From Sunxiuqinia sp963677175 (GTDB lineage Bacteria > Bacteroidota > Bacteroidia > Bacteroidales > Prolixibacteraceae): a stretch of 64,000 nucleotides of DNA. Shown in pieces: positions 46,614 to 55,232 of this stretch. Location of the stretch: the NCBI GenBank assembly GCA_963677175.2, contig CAXXES010000004.1, positions 1,674,001 through 1,738,000 of the forward strand. The letters run 5' to 3'. The translations under genes were made by a program, and so were the position numbers. Numbering within the stretch: the stretch's first letter is position 1; each line of letters begins with the position of its first letter. Below the pieces are notes generated by a model that worked only from the letters and a program-made list of their open reading frames with translations, had not been told where the DNA came from and made no database searches.

Positions 46614-47848
46614 TTTCTGGCTAAATAATTTAGTTGTGAGCAATTGGTTTCCTGAAAAAGCTGTTGAGCTTGCTGCATCAAATCGGCGCTAGTCACCGAC
46701 CGGTAAAGGTCTACTTGCTCATTGATGCGTTCAGCCCGGTCAATATTTTCAAAATTAGCCAGCTCCTGAGCAATGTTCAGGTAGCTCATTTGTGAATAAA
46801 CCAGGTTGGCTTCCAGCTTATTCTTAATTTTTTCGAGTTCTACAGCCGATACCAATTCGGTTTGCATGATTTTCAATTCCTTCCAAATGGCTGATTTTGC
46901 CTGGTCGATGCTTACGCCATCAGCCAACTTCCCCGACACAATAAACAAGCCGGGGTCGTGATCGCCTGAAAGGTAGGCGTCTAACTCCACAAACAGTTTC
47001 TGCTCCTTTATCAGCCGCTGGTACATTCGTGAGCTGTTTCCATTGGACAGCACATCCGAAATCAAGTCGCAAACATAGTATTCGTAATGCCGGCGGTCGG
47101 GCATGTGGAAAGCCAGGTACAAAGCCGTATCTGGCACGTCGCGCTCCACCGTCTTCTCCCGGAACTCCGTTTGAACAGGTTCTTTGGGAAGGGCTGCTTT
47201 GGAAACCTTCCGGTTGGGAATTGGTCCAAACCATTTTTCCGCCAATCGCAGGCATTCGTCCGGATTTACATGACCGCTTAAAATCAGGGCGGCATTATCA
47301 GGCGCATAAAACCGGAAGAAGAAATCTTTCACCTCCTCCAAACTGGCATCGGCAATGTGGCTGATTTCCTTGCCAATGGTTTGCCACTGGTAGGGATGAA
47401 CCTGGTAAGCCAGTTCGCGCAGCAGCGGCCACACATCGCCATAGGGCTGGTTGAGGTTGCGCTGTTTGAATTCTTCAATGACCACATTTTTCTGGATGTT
47501 TAGCTTTTCTTCCGAAAAGTCGAGTTCCTGCATCCGGTCCGACTCCAGCCAGAAGCCTGTTTCCAGGTTTTCCTTTGGAATGGTGAGGTAGTAATTTGTT
47601 AGATCGTTGGTGGTGTAGGCATTGTTTTCGCCGCCTGCGTGTTGCAGTGCTTCGTCGTAGTCCGGAATATTTTTGGTTCCGCCAAACATGAGGTGCTCAA
47701 ACAGGTGGGCAAAGCCAGTCCGGTTGGGATTTTCGTTTTTTGCCCCTATATGGTAACAAACATCCAGTGCCACCATGGGGGTAGAATAATCGGGATAGAT
47801 GAGTATTTGAAGCCCGTTTTCGAGCTGGTAACGTTGAAATTTGATCAT
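46610..47848 (-). CDS. M16 family zinc peptidase, catalytic subunit
   Basis: 412 residues. The zinc motif HLFEH occurs in GFAHLFEHLMFGGTKN near residue 48, with a downstream Glu in the ENNAYTTNDLTNYY region. The gene overlaps the non-catalytic subunit gene by 4 bp (ATGA), so the two are translationally coupled. No signal peptide is evident, so it acts in the cytoplasm or leaves by another route. It probably degrades or processes short peptides. Confidence 0.93.
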   Translation of the reverse strand: MIKFQRYQLENGLQILIYPDYSTPMVALDVCYHIGAKNENPNRTGFAHLFEHLMFGGTKNIPDYDEALQHAGGENNAYTTNDLTNYYLTIPKENLETGFWLESDRMQELDFSEEKLNIQKNVVIEEFKQRNLNQPYGDVWPLLRELAYQVHPYQWQTIGKEISHIADASLEEVKDFFFRFYAPDNAALILSGHVNPDECLRLAEKWFGPIPNRKVSKAALPKEPVQTEFREKTVERDVPDTALYLAFHMPDRRHYEYYVCDLISDVLSNGNSSRMYQRLIKEQKLFVELDAYLSGDHDPGLFIVSGKLADGVSIDQAKSAIWKELKIMQTELVSAVELEKIKNKLEANLVYSQMSYLNIAQELANFENIDRAERINEQVDLYRSVTSADLMQQAQQLFQETNCSQLNYLARK

Positions 47849-47851
47849 AGA

Positions 47852-48808
47852 TTAGAATGAGAAATTAGCACCTTCAACAAGCTCGCGGCGCACTTGTTCA
47901 TATTCTGAAATGATGCGTTTCATCAGATCAGCAACTGTAGGAATATCTTCAACCTGGGCCGAAACCTGACCGATTTCCAGCTCCCCTTCGTCTAGGTCGC
48001 CTTCAAACATGCCCTGTTTGGCACGCCCTTTACTCAGTAGTGTTTTCAGTTCTTCGGTATCGGCACCACGCAATTCAGCTTCGTTTACCTGTTTGAAAAA
48101 ATCGTTCTTCACCAAACGCACCGGAGCCAGCTTTTTCAAGGCCAGTTTGGTGCCACCTTCGCCCAGCCCGGCAACCAGCTGCTTAAAGTTTTTGTGTGCC
48201 GACGACTCCTGCGTGAGGGCAAAGCGCGAGCCGATCTGAACACCGTCGGCTCCTAAGGCCATGGCTGCCAACATCGCCCGTCCGCCGCCAATTCCGCCGG
48301 CTGCCAATAGCGGAAGTGTTGTTGCTTTCCGCACCGAAGGAATCAAACTTATGGTCGTAGTTTCTTCCCGGCCATTGTGCCCGCCGGCTTCAAAGCCTTC
48401 GGCAACAATTGCATCAACACCGGCTTCTTCGCATTTAGCAGCAAAAGCAGCACTGGAAACCACATGCGCCACCAGGATTCCGCGTTCCTTCAGCCAACTG
48501 GTCCACTTTTTCGGACTCCCCGCTGATGTAAAAACGATGGGTACTTTTTCGGCTACAATCACTTTCATGATTTCCTCAATCTGCGGATACAGCAGCGGTA
48601 CATTCACTCCAAAAGGTTTGTCGGTGGCTTTTTTTGTTTTCTGAATGTGTTCCAGTAAGGTTTCCGGATGCATCGATCCTGAGCCAATGAGCCCCAAACC
48701 TCCGTTATTGCTAACCGCCGAAGCCAGTTTCCAGCCACTGCACCAAACCATTCCACCTTGAATAATGGGGTATTTGATTCCGAAAAGTTCTGTTATTCTG
48801 TTTTGCAT
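47852..48808 (-). CDS. Nitronate monooxygenase/enoyl reductase-like FMN protein
   Basis: 318 residues from the ATG at 48808; a frame extending to 48880 adds a leader without family likeness. TIM-barrel features: ITELFGIKYPIIQGGM, GGLGLIGSG, EGFEAGGHNG (FMN-binding and catalytic loop with His), LLAAGGIGGGRAM and GADGVQIGSRF. This family oxidises nitronates or, in FabK types, reduces enoyl-ACP; the exact substrate is unclear. It lies 3 bp upstream of the M16 pair and may be co-transcribed with them. Confidence 0.88.
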   Translation of the reverse strand: MQNRITELFGIKYPIIQGGMVWCSGWKLASAVSNNGGLGLIGSGSMHPETLLEHIQKTKKATDKPFGVNVPLLYPQIEEIMKVIVAEKVPIVFTSAGSPKKWTSWLKERGILVAHVVSSAAFAAKCEEAGVDAIVAEGFEAGGHNGREETTTISLIPSVRKATTLPLLAAGGIGGGRAMLAAMALGADGVQIGSRFALTQESSAHKNFKQLVAGLGEGGTKLALKKLAPVRLVKNDFFKQVNEAELRGADTEELKTLLSKGRAKQGMFEGDLDEGELEIGQVSAQVEDIPTVADLMKRIISEYEQVRRELVEGANFSF

Positions 48809-48940
48809 TTTGTTTTGTATTCTGAAAAAAAACTGTTGTGAAAAAGCAGGATGATTAATGAGAATGTAAAGGTAGTACAAATGCAGATGATAAGAAATGA
48901 TCGGGAGAATACCTAAGTGGGAGGAACTGGAAAATCAAGA

Positions 48941-50023
48941 TCAATCAAAATTCTTTGTTTTCAAGTGCAGGTCGCGTTGTGGGAAAGGAATTTCCACTTT
49001 GTGTTCACGGAATTGATGATCGATTTCAAAACGCAAGTCACTTTTGATGTTTTCGACCACAAAGTCGCTGGCCGTCCAAAAATAAAGCTCGAAATCGAGT
49101 GACGATTCTCCAAAATCCTTGAAGCGAACAAAGGCTGCCGGAGTCTTTACAATCTGGGAATGGCTTTTGGCCGCCTCAAGAAGGATGCGTTCAACCAGTC
49201 GGACATCGGAACCATAAGCAACTCCAACTCCCACATAAAAGCGCGTTACATCGGCATTGTGACTCCAGTTAATAACTTCTTGCCCGGTAAAACGCGAGTT
49301 TGGAACAATGATCACCACATTGTCGCGGGTCAGAATCTTAGACACGCGCACGCCAATATCCAGCACCCGGCCAACTACGCCTTCCATCTCCACCACATCA
49401 TTGACTTTAACTGCCCCGTCAAATAAAATAATGATTCCAGAAAAGAAATCATTAAAAATATGCTGCAAACCAAAACCAACGCCAATCAGCAGGGCTGAAA
49501 CGCTGGCAACCAATAAGGTTACTTTAAATCCCAGCGAACCGATAACGATGATGATACCGACCATCCAGATCGCATACTTGACAATTTGCAGAAAAGACTT
49601 GCCCCGGCCAATTTCCAGCTTTTTGTTTTCAATTCGTGAATCGAACCAATATTCAACGGCGAAAGACAGGACGCTAATTACGTAGAGTATGATCAGGATC
49701 ATCAGTATATTGTACACACGAAATCGGAATTTTTCGTCGGCATACAGTTCATATCCAAGGACGTATGATACCTGTACATCCAGTACTTTTAGGATAAGCA
49801 GGAAAACGATTGCCCACACCAGCAGCCGGCCTCCCTGGTATAAAAACCGCGTAAAGCGCAATGAAAGATGCTTTTGGGTACTCAGTTTTCGTATGAGCCG
49901 GCGGGTCGTTTGCATTAAGATAAAGCCGATCGTCAGCAAGGCTGCAATCATAATTAAATCAAGTAGGTTAAACTCAAAACTACCGGATTGAAACAAGATG
50001 ATATTTTTCAGGCTAGTCAACAT
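48941..50023 (-). CDS. MscS family mechanosensitive channel
   Basis: 360 residues from an ATG at 50023; a longer start at 50056 would overlap cdaA by 44 bp. Four or five helices (about 15-190) end in the pore segment VTLLVASVSALLIGVGFGLQ, then the beta domain DVVEMEGVVGRVLDIGVRVSKI and NSRFTGQEVINWS, and a C-terminal alpha/beta domain. It opens on membrane tension to release ions during osmotic downshock. Its overlap with cdaA is notable because c-di-AMP controls osmolyte balance in other bacteria. Confidence 0.9.
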   Translation of the reverse strand: MLTSLKNIILFQSGSFEFNLLDLIMIAALLTIGFILMQTTRRLIRKLSTQKHLSLRFTRFLYQGGRLLVWAIVFLLILKVLDVQVSYVLGYELYADEKFRFRVYNILMILIILYVISVLSFAVEYWFDSRIENKKLEIGRGKSFLQIVKYAIWMVGIIIVIGSLGFKVTLLVASVSALLIGVGFGLQHIFNDFFSGIIILFDGAVKVNDVVEMEGVVGRVLDIGVRVSKILTRDNVVIIVPNSRFTGQEVINWSHNADVTRFYVGVGVAYGSDVRLVERILLEAAKSHSQIVKTPAAFVRFKDFGESSLDFELYFWTASDFVVENIKSDLRFEIDHQFREHKVEIPFPQRDLHLKTKNFD

Positions 50024-50810
50024 CGTCAATATCAATAATAATATTTTCCAGAACATTACTCAAATCGATCACAGAAATTTGCTGTGTGAGTTTTCCCATC
50101 TGGGCAACCGATATGTTTCCGGTTTCTTCGGAAACAACAATGGCAAAAGCATCCGTATTTTCAGTAATTCCAACTGCTGCGCGGTGTCGTAACCCAAGCA
50201 GAGGGTTCAGATCCTCCTTGTTGGTCAGTGGCATGATACAGCGGGCAGCCGCTATCTTGTTCCGGTTAATAATAACCGCGCCGTCATGCAAAGGTGTATT
50301 TTTAAAAAAAATGGTTTCCAGCAAAGCATCCGAAATTCGCGCATTAATTTTTTCTCCTGTGCGGACATAGTCTTTGAGTTCCGAATTTTGTGCAATAACA
50401 ATTAAAGCTCCTGTTTTGGTCTTGGCCATGTTTTCGCATGCTCTTGAAATCATTTTAAGATGCTGTCCGGAGGCGGACTTGGCTTTGTCTGAAGAAAATA
50501 ACTGCTCAATGCTTAGAAAACGGTTGACCTGCGGATTGCTTCCTATGAGCAACAGGAAACGCCGGATTTCGGGCTGAAAAACAACAATCAGCGCCAAAAT
50601 ACCCACACCGATAAATTGCCCCATGAAAGAACCCAGAAGTTCCATGTTGAGGGCTCGCACCAGCAACCAGAAAAGGTAAACCAGGAAAAGGCCAATAAAA
50701 ATATTGAATGCTACGGTTCCTTTAATCAGCAAGTAAAGTTGGTAAAGCAGAAAAGCTACCAGCAGAATGTCTAAAACATCCAGAAACCGTAAAGTGATAA
50801 ATAAGCTCAT
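50013..50810 (-). CDS. cdaA: Diadenylate cyclase (CdaA/DacA type)
   Basis: 265 residues. Three N-terminal helices (about 10-75) and a DisA_N cyclase domain with PLHDGAVIINRNKIAAARC (DGA motif) and LGLRHRAAVG (RHR motif), then VVSEETGNISVAQMGKL. It makes c-di-AMP from two ATP at the inner membrane. It overlaps folP by 4 bp and the MscS gene by about 11 bp, so all three are in one unit. The folP-cdaA linkage is common in Bacteroidota. Confidence 0.95.
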   Translation of the reverse strand: MSLFITLRFLDVLDILLVAFLLYQLYLLIKGTVAFNIFIGLFLVYLFWLLVRALNMELLGSFMGQFIGVGILALIVVFQPEIRRFLLLIGSNPQVNRFLSIEQLFSSDKAKSASGQHLKMISRACENMAKTKTGALIVIAQNSELKDYVRTGEKINARISDALLETIFFKNTPLHDGAVIINRNKIAAARCIMPLTNKEDLNPLLGLRHRAAVGITENTDAFAIVVSEETGNISVAQMGKLTQQISVIDLSNVLENIIIDIDDVD

Positions 50811-51688
50811 AAATTAGTTATATCTTTTAGCTTGGTAAAAATGCGGACCGACTCTGCCGCTTCTTTTACATCGTGTACCCTTAAAATATCGGCTCCACCC
50901 AATAGGGCCATGGTATTTGCTGTAATTGTACCACCCAGGCTTTCTTCGGCCGAAACGTCGAGTAATTTTTGAATCATGGACTTTCGGCTGAGACCAGCTA
51001 GCACAGGCAGTTGAAAAACCTTAAAAGAATCCAGCCTGTTCAGCAGATCGTAATTGTGATCAACCGTTTTGCCAAAGCCAAAGCCCGGATCAAGAATTAC
51101 ATCCTTTACGCCAGCCTTGGTTAGTTTGCGTACTTTCTCAGAAAAGTATTTTGAAATATCCTTAATAATATCCTCGTACTGCGGGTCGTCCTGCATGGTT
51201 TGCGGTGTTCCCTGTATGTGCATTAAAATATAGGGCAAGCCCAACTTGCCAACTGTACCAAACATGTGGGCATCAAAATCACCGCCCGAAATATCGTTTA
51301 CAATGCAATCGCCGCATTCATCTACAATCCGCAAAGCCACCCACGAACGGAAAGTATCAATGGAAATGGCGGTATCGGGAAACCGTTTTTTGACGGCGGA
51401 AACTGCCGGCAGCAAGCGGGTCAGTTCTTCTTTTGTCGATATGGCGTCAGCCCCGGGGCGTGTTGAAACAGCGCCAATATCAATGATGGAGGCTCCTTGC
51501 TCCAGCATTTGTTCAGCGCGTTGCACGATCGCATCTTCGGTAGCATATTTGCCACCGTCGAAGAACGAGTCGGGGCTTACATTTAAAATTCCCATCACAA
51601 TGGGATTACTTAGATCGATAAGGTGGCCATTCAGGTTGATCGAATGTTTTCGTTTGAAAAACTTGCTGGCAGAACTAGTGATCAACAT
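50807..51688 (-). CDS. folP: Dihydropteroate synthase
   Basis: 293 residues. Diagnostic motifs: IVMGILNVSPDSFFDGG near residue 30, GASIIDIGAVSTRPGAD, SIDTFRSWVA, ILDPGFGFGK and PVLAGLSRKSMI. It joins p-aminobenzoate to pterin pyrophosphate in folate synthesis and is the sulfonamide target. First gene of the folP-cdaA-mscS unit, with a TACTTTTG -7 box at 51727-51734. Confidence 0.97.
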   Translation of the reverse strand: MLITSSASKFFKRKHSINLNGHLIDLSNPIVMGILNVSPDSFFDGGKYATEDAIVQRAEQMLEQGASIIDIGAVSTRPGADAISTKEELTRLLPAVSAVKKRFPDTAISIDTFRSWVALRIVDECGDCIVNDISGGDFDAHMFGTVGKLGLPYILMHIQGTPQTMQDDPQYEDIIKDISKYFSEKVRKLTKAGVKDVILDPGFGFGKTVDHNYDLLNRLDSFKVFQLPVLAGLSRKSMIQKLLDVSAEESLGGTITANTMALLGGADILRVHDVKEAAESVRIFTKLKDITNL

Positions 51689-51726
51689 ACAACATAAGAA
51701 TTTGATGAGTTCGACAATAGTTCTTA

Positions 51727-51734
51727 CAAAAGTA
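51727..51734 (-). promoter_or_regulatory. Putative -7 box of folP
   Basis: The minus strand reads TACTTTTG, a perfect TAnnTTTG match, 38 bp before the folP ATG. No clear -33 element at the right distance. Confidence 0.45.
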
Positions 51735-51797
51735 AGATAAAGCCAACAAAATACGCATTTAATTTCTATTTTTATGGCTCAATTTTAAAAGCTGAAG

Positions 51798-52340
51798 ATG
51801 GAAAAAACCATTCAACAATACAATCACGTCATCGAAATTTGCGAAGATATCTTTTTAAAGAAAATGACCGACTACGGTGTGGCGTGGCGTATTTTGCGCC
51901 CAAGTTCAATGACCGACCAGATTTTCATTAAAGCCCAACGGATTAGAAGCATCGAAATGAAAGGCACCATGAGAGTGGATGAGGACAGTCGCTCGGAATA
52001 CATTGGCATTATCAACTACTGCATTATGGCGCTAATTCAGCTTGAGAAAGGCATTGCCGACGACGATGATTTGACACGGGAAGAAACTCACGAGCTTTAT
52101 CTGAATTATTTCAACCAGGCCAAAAGCCTCATGCAAAATAAAAATCACGACTACGACGAAGCCTGGCGGCAGATGCGAATCAGCTCCATTACCGACTTAA
52201 TCCTCATGAAAATCAAGCGGACCAAACAGATCGAAGATCATGCCGGGCAGACGATTATCTCGGAAGGAATAGACGCAAATTACCTCGACATGATCAATTA
52301 TGCTGTTTTTGCGTTAATAAAGCTTGAATTTAAAGCGTAA
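51798..52340 (+). CDS. DUF1599 domain protein with two repeated halves
   Basis: 180 residues composed of two copies of a domain of about 85 residues. The first has KKMTDYGVAWRILRPSSMTD, then IKAQRIRSIE and EYIGIINYCIMALIQLE. The second has QNKNHDYDEAWRQMRISSIT, MKIKRTKQIE and NYLDMINYAVFALIKLE. DUF1599 has been linked by sequence to nucleotide-modification or nucleotide-pyrophosphatase-like helical proteins, without proven function. It is 5 bp upstream of the DoxX gene and divergent from folP. Confidence 0.88.
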   Translation: MEKTIQQYNHVIEICEDIFLKKMTDYGVAWRILRPSSMTDQIFIKAQRIRSIEMKGTMRVDEDSRSEYIGIINYCIMALIQLEKGIADDDDLTREETHELYLNYFNQAKSLMQNKNHDYDEAWRQMRISSITDLILMKIKRTKQIEDHAGQTIISEGIDANYLDMINYAVFALIKLEFKA

Positions 52341-52345
52341 ATACA

Positions 52346-53494
52346 ATGAAAACTTTTTGGCACATCGCACGCGTCTTACTTGGGTTGGTTTTTATCTTTT
52401 CGGGTTTTGTAAAGGGAATCGATCCCTGGGGAATGGCTTATAAGTTTACCGACTATTTCAATGCCTGGGGCATGGAATCGCTGACCAGTCTGGCTTTTCC
52501 ACTCGGAATTTTGCTATCTGCCGCTGAGTTTATTATTGGTGTGGCGCTCGTGTTAAATGTTTTCATCTCGTTCTTTTCGGTGCTGAGCCTCATTACAATG
52601 GGTTTTTTCACCATGCTTACGCTCATCGTTGCCATTCAAAATCCAGTGACCGACTGTGGTTGCTTTGGCGATGCCCTGATTTTGACCAACTGGGAAACCT
52701 TTTCCAAAAACATCGTTTTTATGGCTTTTGCAGTGGTGGTGTTTGCGTATCGAAAGCAATACAAGCCTGCGTATTTCCCTTTAATTGCCACCATTATGGC
52801 CGGAGCAACCGTGCTTGTTTTTGCCTACCTGGTTGATTATTCGTACACCCACTTGCCGATTATCGATTTTCGCCCATATAAAACCGGGGTCAATATTGCC
52901 GAAGGAATGACAGTTCCCAATGATGCGCCGAAGGATGTTTACGAGAATACGTTTCATTATAAGAATAAAAGTACCGGCGAGGTCAAACAATTCAACCAGG
53001 AAAACTACCCGTGGCAAGATACCCTGAATTGGGAATTTGTATCGATGGAAGATCCTGTGCTTGTTCAAAAAGGCTATGAAGCACCCATTCACAACTTCTT
53101 TATTGAAACGCCCGATGGCGAGGATATCAAAGATTTTTTCCTGTACGACGAAAACTACACCTTCTTCTTTATCACCTACAACCTGGAAAAGGCAAATCTA
53201 TCGAACATGCCTGCTATTAATGAGCTGGCCCGCTATGCCGAAGAAAAGGGCATGAACTTCATCGGGCTTACTTCGTCGATGTTTGATGAGATTGAGGAAT
53301 TTCGGGCTGAACATGACATCCGTTTCGAGCTGTTCAATGCCGATGAAATTACGCTGAAAACCATGATCCGCTCGAATCCGGGGCTGATGCTCATCAAAAA
53401 TGGGACGATCATGGAGAAATGGCACTATAACGACATTCCGACCATTGACGAATTTGAAATGCAACTGGCATATTTCAAGCAATTGGGAAAATAA
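52346..53494 (+). CDS. DoxX/BT_3928-like membrane protein with a thioredoxin-like C-terminus
   Basis: 382 residues. Four N-terminal helices (about 5-135) of the DoxX/MauE type start ARVLLGLVFIFSGFVKGIDP and include TDCGCFGDA near residue 105, a Cys pair conserved in this group. A further helix at about 145-168 leads to a periplasmic part of about 210 residues. From about residue 230 that part reads like a thioredoxin fold (YTFFFITYNLEKANL, PGLMLIKNGTIMEKW) but has no CxxC. The pairing suggests a redox role (inference). It is separated from the DUF1599 gene by 5 bp. Confidence 0.87.
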   Translation: MKTFWHIARVLLGLVFIFSGFVKGIDPWGMAYKFTDYFNAWGMESLTSLAFPLGILLSAAEFIIGVALVLNVFISFFSVLSLITMGFFTMLTLIVAIQNPVTDCGCFGDALILTNWETFSKNIVFMAFAVVVFAYRKQYKPAYFPLIATIMAGATVLVFAYLVDYSYTHLPIIDFRPYKTGVNIAEGMTVPNDAPKDVYENTFHYKNKSTGEVKQFNQENYPWQDTLNWEFVSMEDPVLVQKGYEAPIHNFFIETPDGEDIKDFFLYDENYTFFFITYNLEKANLSNMPAINELARYAEEKGMNFIGLTSSMFDEIEEFRAEHDIRFELFNADEITLKTMIRSNPGLMLIKNGTIMEKWHYNDIPTIDEFEMQLAYFKQLGK

Positions 53495-53610
53495 ATCCGA
53501 ACAGTGCAGTTCATGAAATTCTTTCTATTTTTTCAGGTTTTTATTTTTTTCATTCGATGAAAAGGATGCAAAATCCTGCGCTTTAGGACCAATTTTGAGG
53601 TCAGAGTTAC

Positions 53611-53844
53611 ATGCCGGAACAAAAAAGAGGAGTGTTTCAACTGCTCCGCCAGGCGTTTCAAGTGCTCCGCTGGGTGTTTCAAGTGCTCTGCTGGGTGTTT
53701 CAACTACTCCGGAAAGTATTTCAAGTACTCGGCTGGGTATTTCAAGTACAATTTTTTGTTTCCAGACCGATCCAGAAGGGTTTTCAAGGGCTCCGGGCAG
53801 TCCTCGAACTGCGCAGCAGACCCTTCTCTGGTGGACTTTACTAA
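53611..53844 (+). CDS. Possible 77-residue heptad-repeat peptide
   Basis: An ATG frame whose centre is the 21-bp repeat translated as seven-residue units of the type VFQVLRW (copies with LLRQ, VLRW, VLCW, LLRK, VLGW). The result is a strongly amphipathic, tryptophan-rich sequence. It may be only an open frame through a repeat; a second frame is equally open. Codon choice and lack of a ribosome site give no help. Confidence 0.25.
   Translation: MPEQKRGVFQLLRQAFQVLRWVFQVLCWVFQLLRKVFQVLGWVFQVQFFVSRPIQKGFQGLRAVLELRSRPFSGGLY
53634..53750 (+). repeat. 21-bp tandem repeat, five and a half copies
   Basis: Units start at 53634, 53655, 53676, 53697 and 53718 with a partial unit from 53739. The clearest units begin GTTTCAAGTGCTCCGCTGGG followed by T. 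Units 2 and 3 differ at one base; units 4 and 5 are more changed. Confidence 0.92.
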
Positions 53845-53895
53845 ATAAAAACCGGCCTCAGGGCCTCACAATTATAAACTTTAAAAATTAATAAC

Positions 53896-54600
53896 ATGAG
53901 AAAAAAAGAAGTAACTGTTAAATTTAACATCGCTCTTTCTTTACTGTACACCTTTGCCATGGCCAAAGTAGGTTTTATGATGCGCGATTTGGTCGAGTTT
54001 ATTAAATACGGGGTTACCGAGGAAAAACTGAACGCCCTAAAGGCATTGCTCAGCGACTTTGCCAGCATCCCGACCGATGAGGAGCTGCGGGGGGCGCAGG
54101 TAGTGGCTACCCAAGGAAAAGATGAGGCGGGCGTGCAGCTTCGCGATTCTGTTTCGGAGATTATGCAACGTGTGGAAAACAAGTTTGGCACGGCCTCGGG
54201 TAACTACCGGAAATTTGGTGCTTCCGGGGTGAGCGATCTCGATGGTGGCAAGCTGAGTTATGCTGCCAAGCGGGTGAGGCGCGTGGCCGAATCGATGTTG
54301 CCCGAGTTGGAAAGCGAAGGACTGACCATTGAGATTCTGGGTGAACTGGACATGCGGCTGGAAGCGTACGAACAAGCACTGGGCATCCAGGAAGATGCTA
54401 TTGCCGACCGCGACATTGCCACCGAAAACCGCGTGGAAAAAGCCAACGAAATTTACAGCTTGTTGGTGAAGTATTGCAATACCGGCAAACAAATTTGGGA
54501 AGATACCAACGAAGCCAAATATAACGACTACATTATTTCCGACACGCCAACCGGTACGTCCAGCGGCACCCGCGCAAAGGGAGCTAACGGGGAATTGTAA
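53896..54600 (+). CDS. Uncharacterised helical protein
   Basis: 234 residues that I do not recognise. The start MRKKEVTVKFNIALSLLYTF is clear; no signal peptide is convincing. The body is mostly charged helix (EELRGAQVVATQGKDEAGVQ, LSYAAKRVRRVAESMLPELE, EILGELDMRLEAYEQALGIQ) and ends in a Ser/Thr/Gly-rich tail. The 21-bp repeat array lies directly upstream and a dispersed hairpin directly downstream. Base composition is more GC-rich than that of neighbouring intergenic DNA. Likely a Bacteroidota-specific protein. Confidence 0.75.
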   Translation: MRKKEVTVKFNIALSLLYTFAMAKVGFMMRDLVEFIKYGVTEEKLNALKALLSDFASIPTDEELRGAQVVATQGKDEAGVQLRDSVSEIMQRVENKFGTASGNYRKFGASGVSDLDGGKLSYAAKRVRRVAESMLPELESEGLTIEILGELDMRLEAYEQALGIQEDAIADRDIATENRVEKANEIYSLLVKYCNTGKQIWEDTNEAKYNDYIISDTPTGTSSGTRAKGANGEL

Positions 54601-54691
54601 CAACTATCGTCATATTGAGCGGGTGACTCCGGGTTGCCCCCTCAATGAAACAAAGCACAAGTCCGGATTCAGAAAAGTTCGGCTTGACACT

Positions 54692-54724
54692 AGTCAGGGT
54701 TTCACTTCAAGTGAAGCCCTGATT
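54692..54724. repeat. Dispersed hairpin element, copy 2
   Basis: CAGGGTTTCACT / AGTGAAGCCCTG stem with a TCA loop, extended by AGT/ATT pairs. Its core matches the hairpin at 35302-35332. Confidence 0.7.
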
Positions 54725-54788
54725 GCTGAAAGAAAACCTTATTTTTTTCTCTGCTAAAAAATGAACACTTTTGAGCAAAACAAATACG

Positions 54789-55175
54789 ATGGAACGACAA
54801 GCCTTTTTAACCTTGACAACCAGTTCGCAATGGATTTTATTTCTAGCCATAGGGCTGATTATTTTTTCGTGGATCGAAAAGAAACGACTGTATCAACAGC
54901 TTGGGCAAGGCGCGTTTGTTTTGTTGGGTTTGTTCGCTTTGTGGATCCTGCTTACCGATCAAATTGTGGTGCCGGCTGTTGGTCCTGATCAGGTGGTACC
55001 AGTTGAAGCACAGGCATTGAGCTATTTCTCAGGACTGCTGATCAACGGGCTTGTGGCGGTAGTCGCCTTTTTCCTTGGGCAGGCCAAACCGCGCTGGGCC
55101 CGCTTCTTCAACATGGGCCTGGTAGCCATCGGCCTCGCTTTATTCTTTATGGTGTACCAGTTACAACGCGTGTAA
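54789..55175 (+). CDS. Small uncharacterised membrane protein
   Basis: 128 residues from the ATG at 54789 (an in-frame ATG at 54771 adds six residues). Four hydrophobic helices at about 14-30, 42-60, 82-100 and 108-126, with a short loop VVPAVGPDQVVPVEAQA. No family recognised. The other frame over the same DNA is less hydrophobic and less protein-like. It is likely an inner-membrane protein; the role is unknown. Confidence 0.7.
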   Translation: MERQAFLTLTTSSQWILFLAIGLIIFSWIEKKRLYQQLGQGAFVLLGLFALWILLTDQIVVPAVGPDQVVPVEAQALSYFSGLLINGLVAVVAFFLGQAKPRWARFFNMGLVAIGLALFFMVYQLQRV

Positions 55176-55204
55176 GCCGGGGCTGAATGCAAGATGCTCG
55201 GATG

Positions 55205-55232
55205 CTTGAAACTTGAAACTTGAAACTTGAAA
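55205..55232 (+). repeat. (CTTGAAA)4 heptanucleotide repeat
   Basis: Four perfect copies, followed by related phrases (GGAACTTGGAACTTGCA) up to about 55285. Noncoding, between the membrane protein gene and the aminotransferase terminator. Confidence 0.85.

Larger units (their letters stand above)
53495..53895. other. 401-bp stretch without a firm gene, holding a 21-bp tandem repeat
   Basis: The main content is the 21-bp array described separately. A 77-codon frame (53611-53844) and a 98-codon frame (53595-53891) are both open because the repeat has no stop; neither shows a family. The rest has no clear hairpin or promoter. Confidence 0.6.

Noticed and set aside
53595..53891. 98-codon frame across the 21-bp repeat
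   Set aside because: It is open only because the repeat lacks stops; the Ser/Thr/Pro-rich product looks random outside the repeat.
54761..54988. 75-codon frame overlapping the small membrane protein gene
   Set aside because: The alternative frame encodes a coherent four-helix membrane protein; this one has mixed composition.
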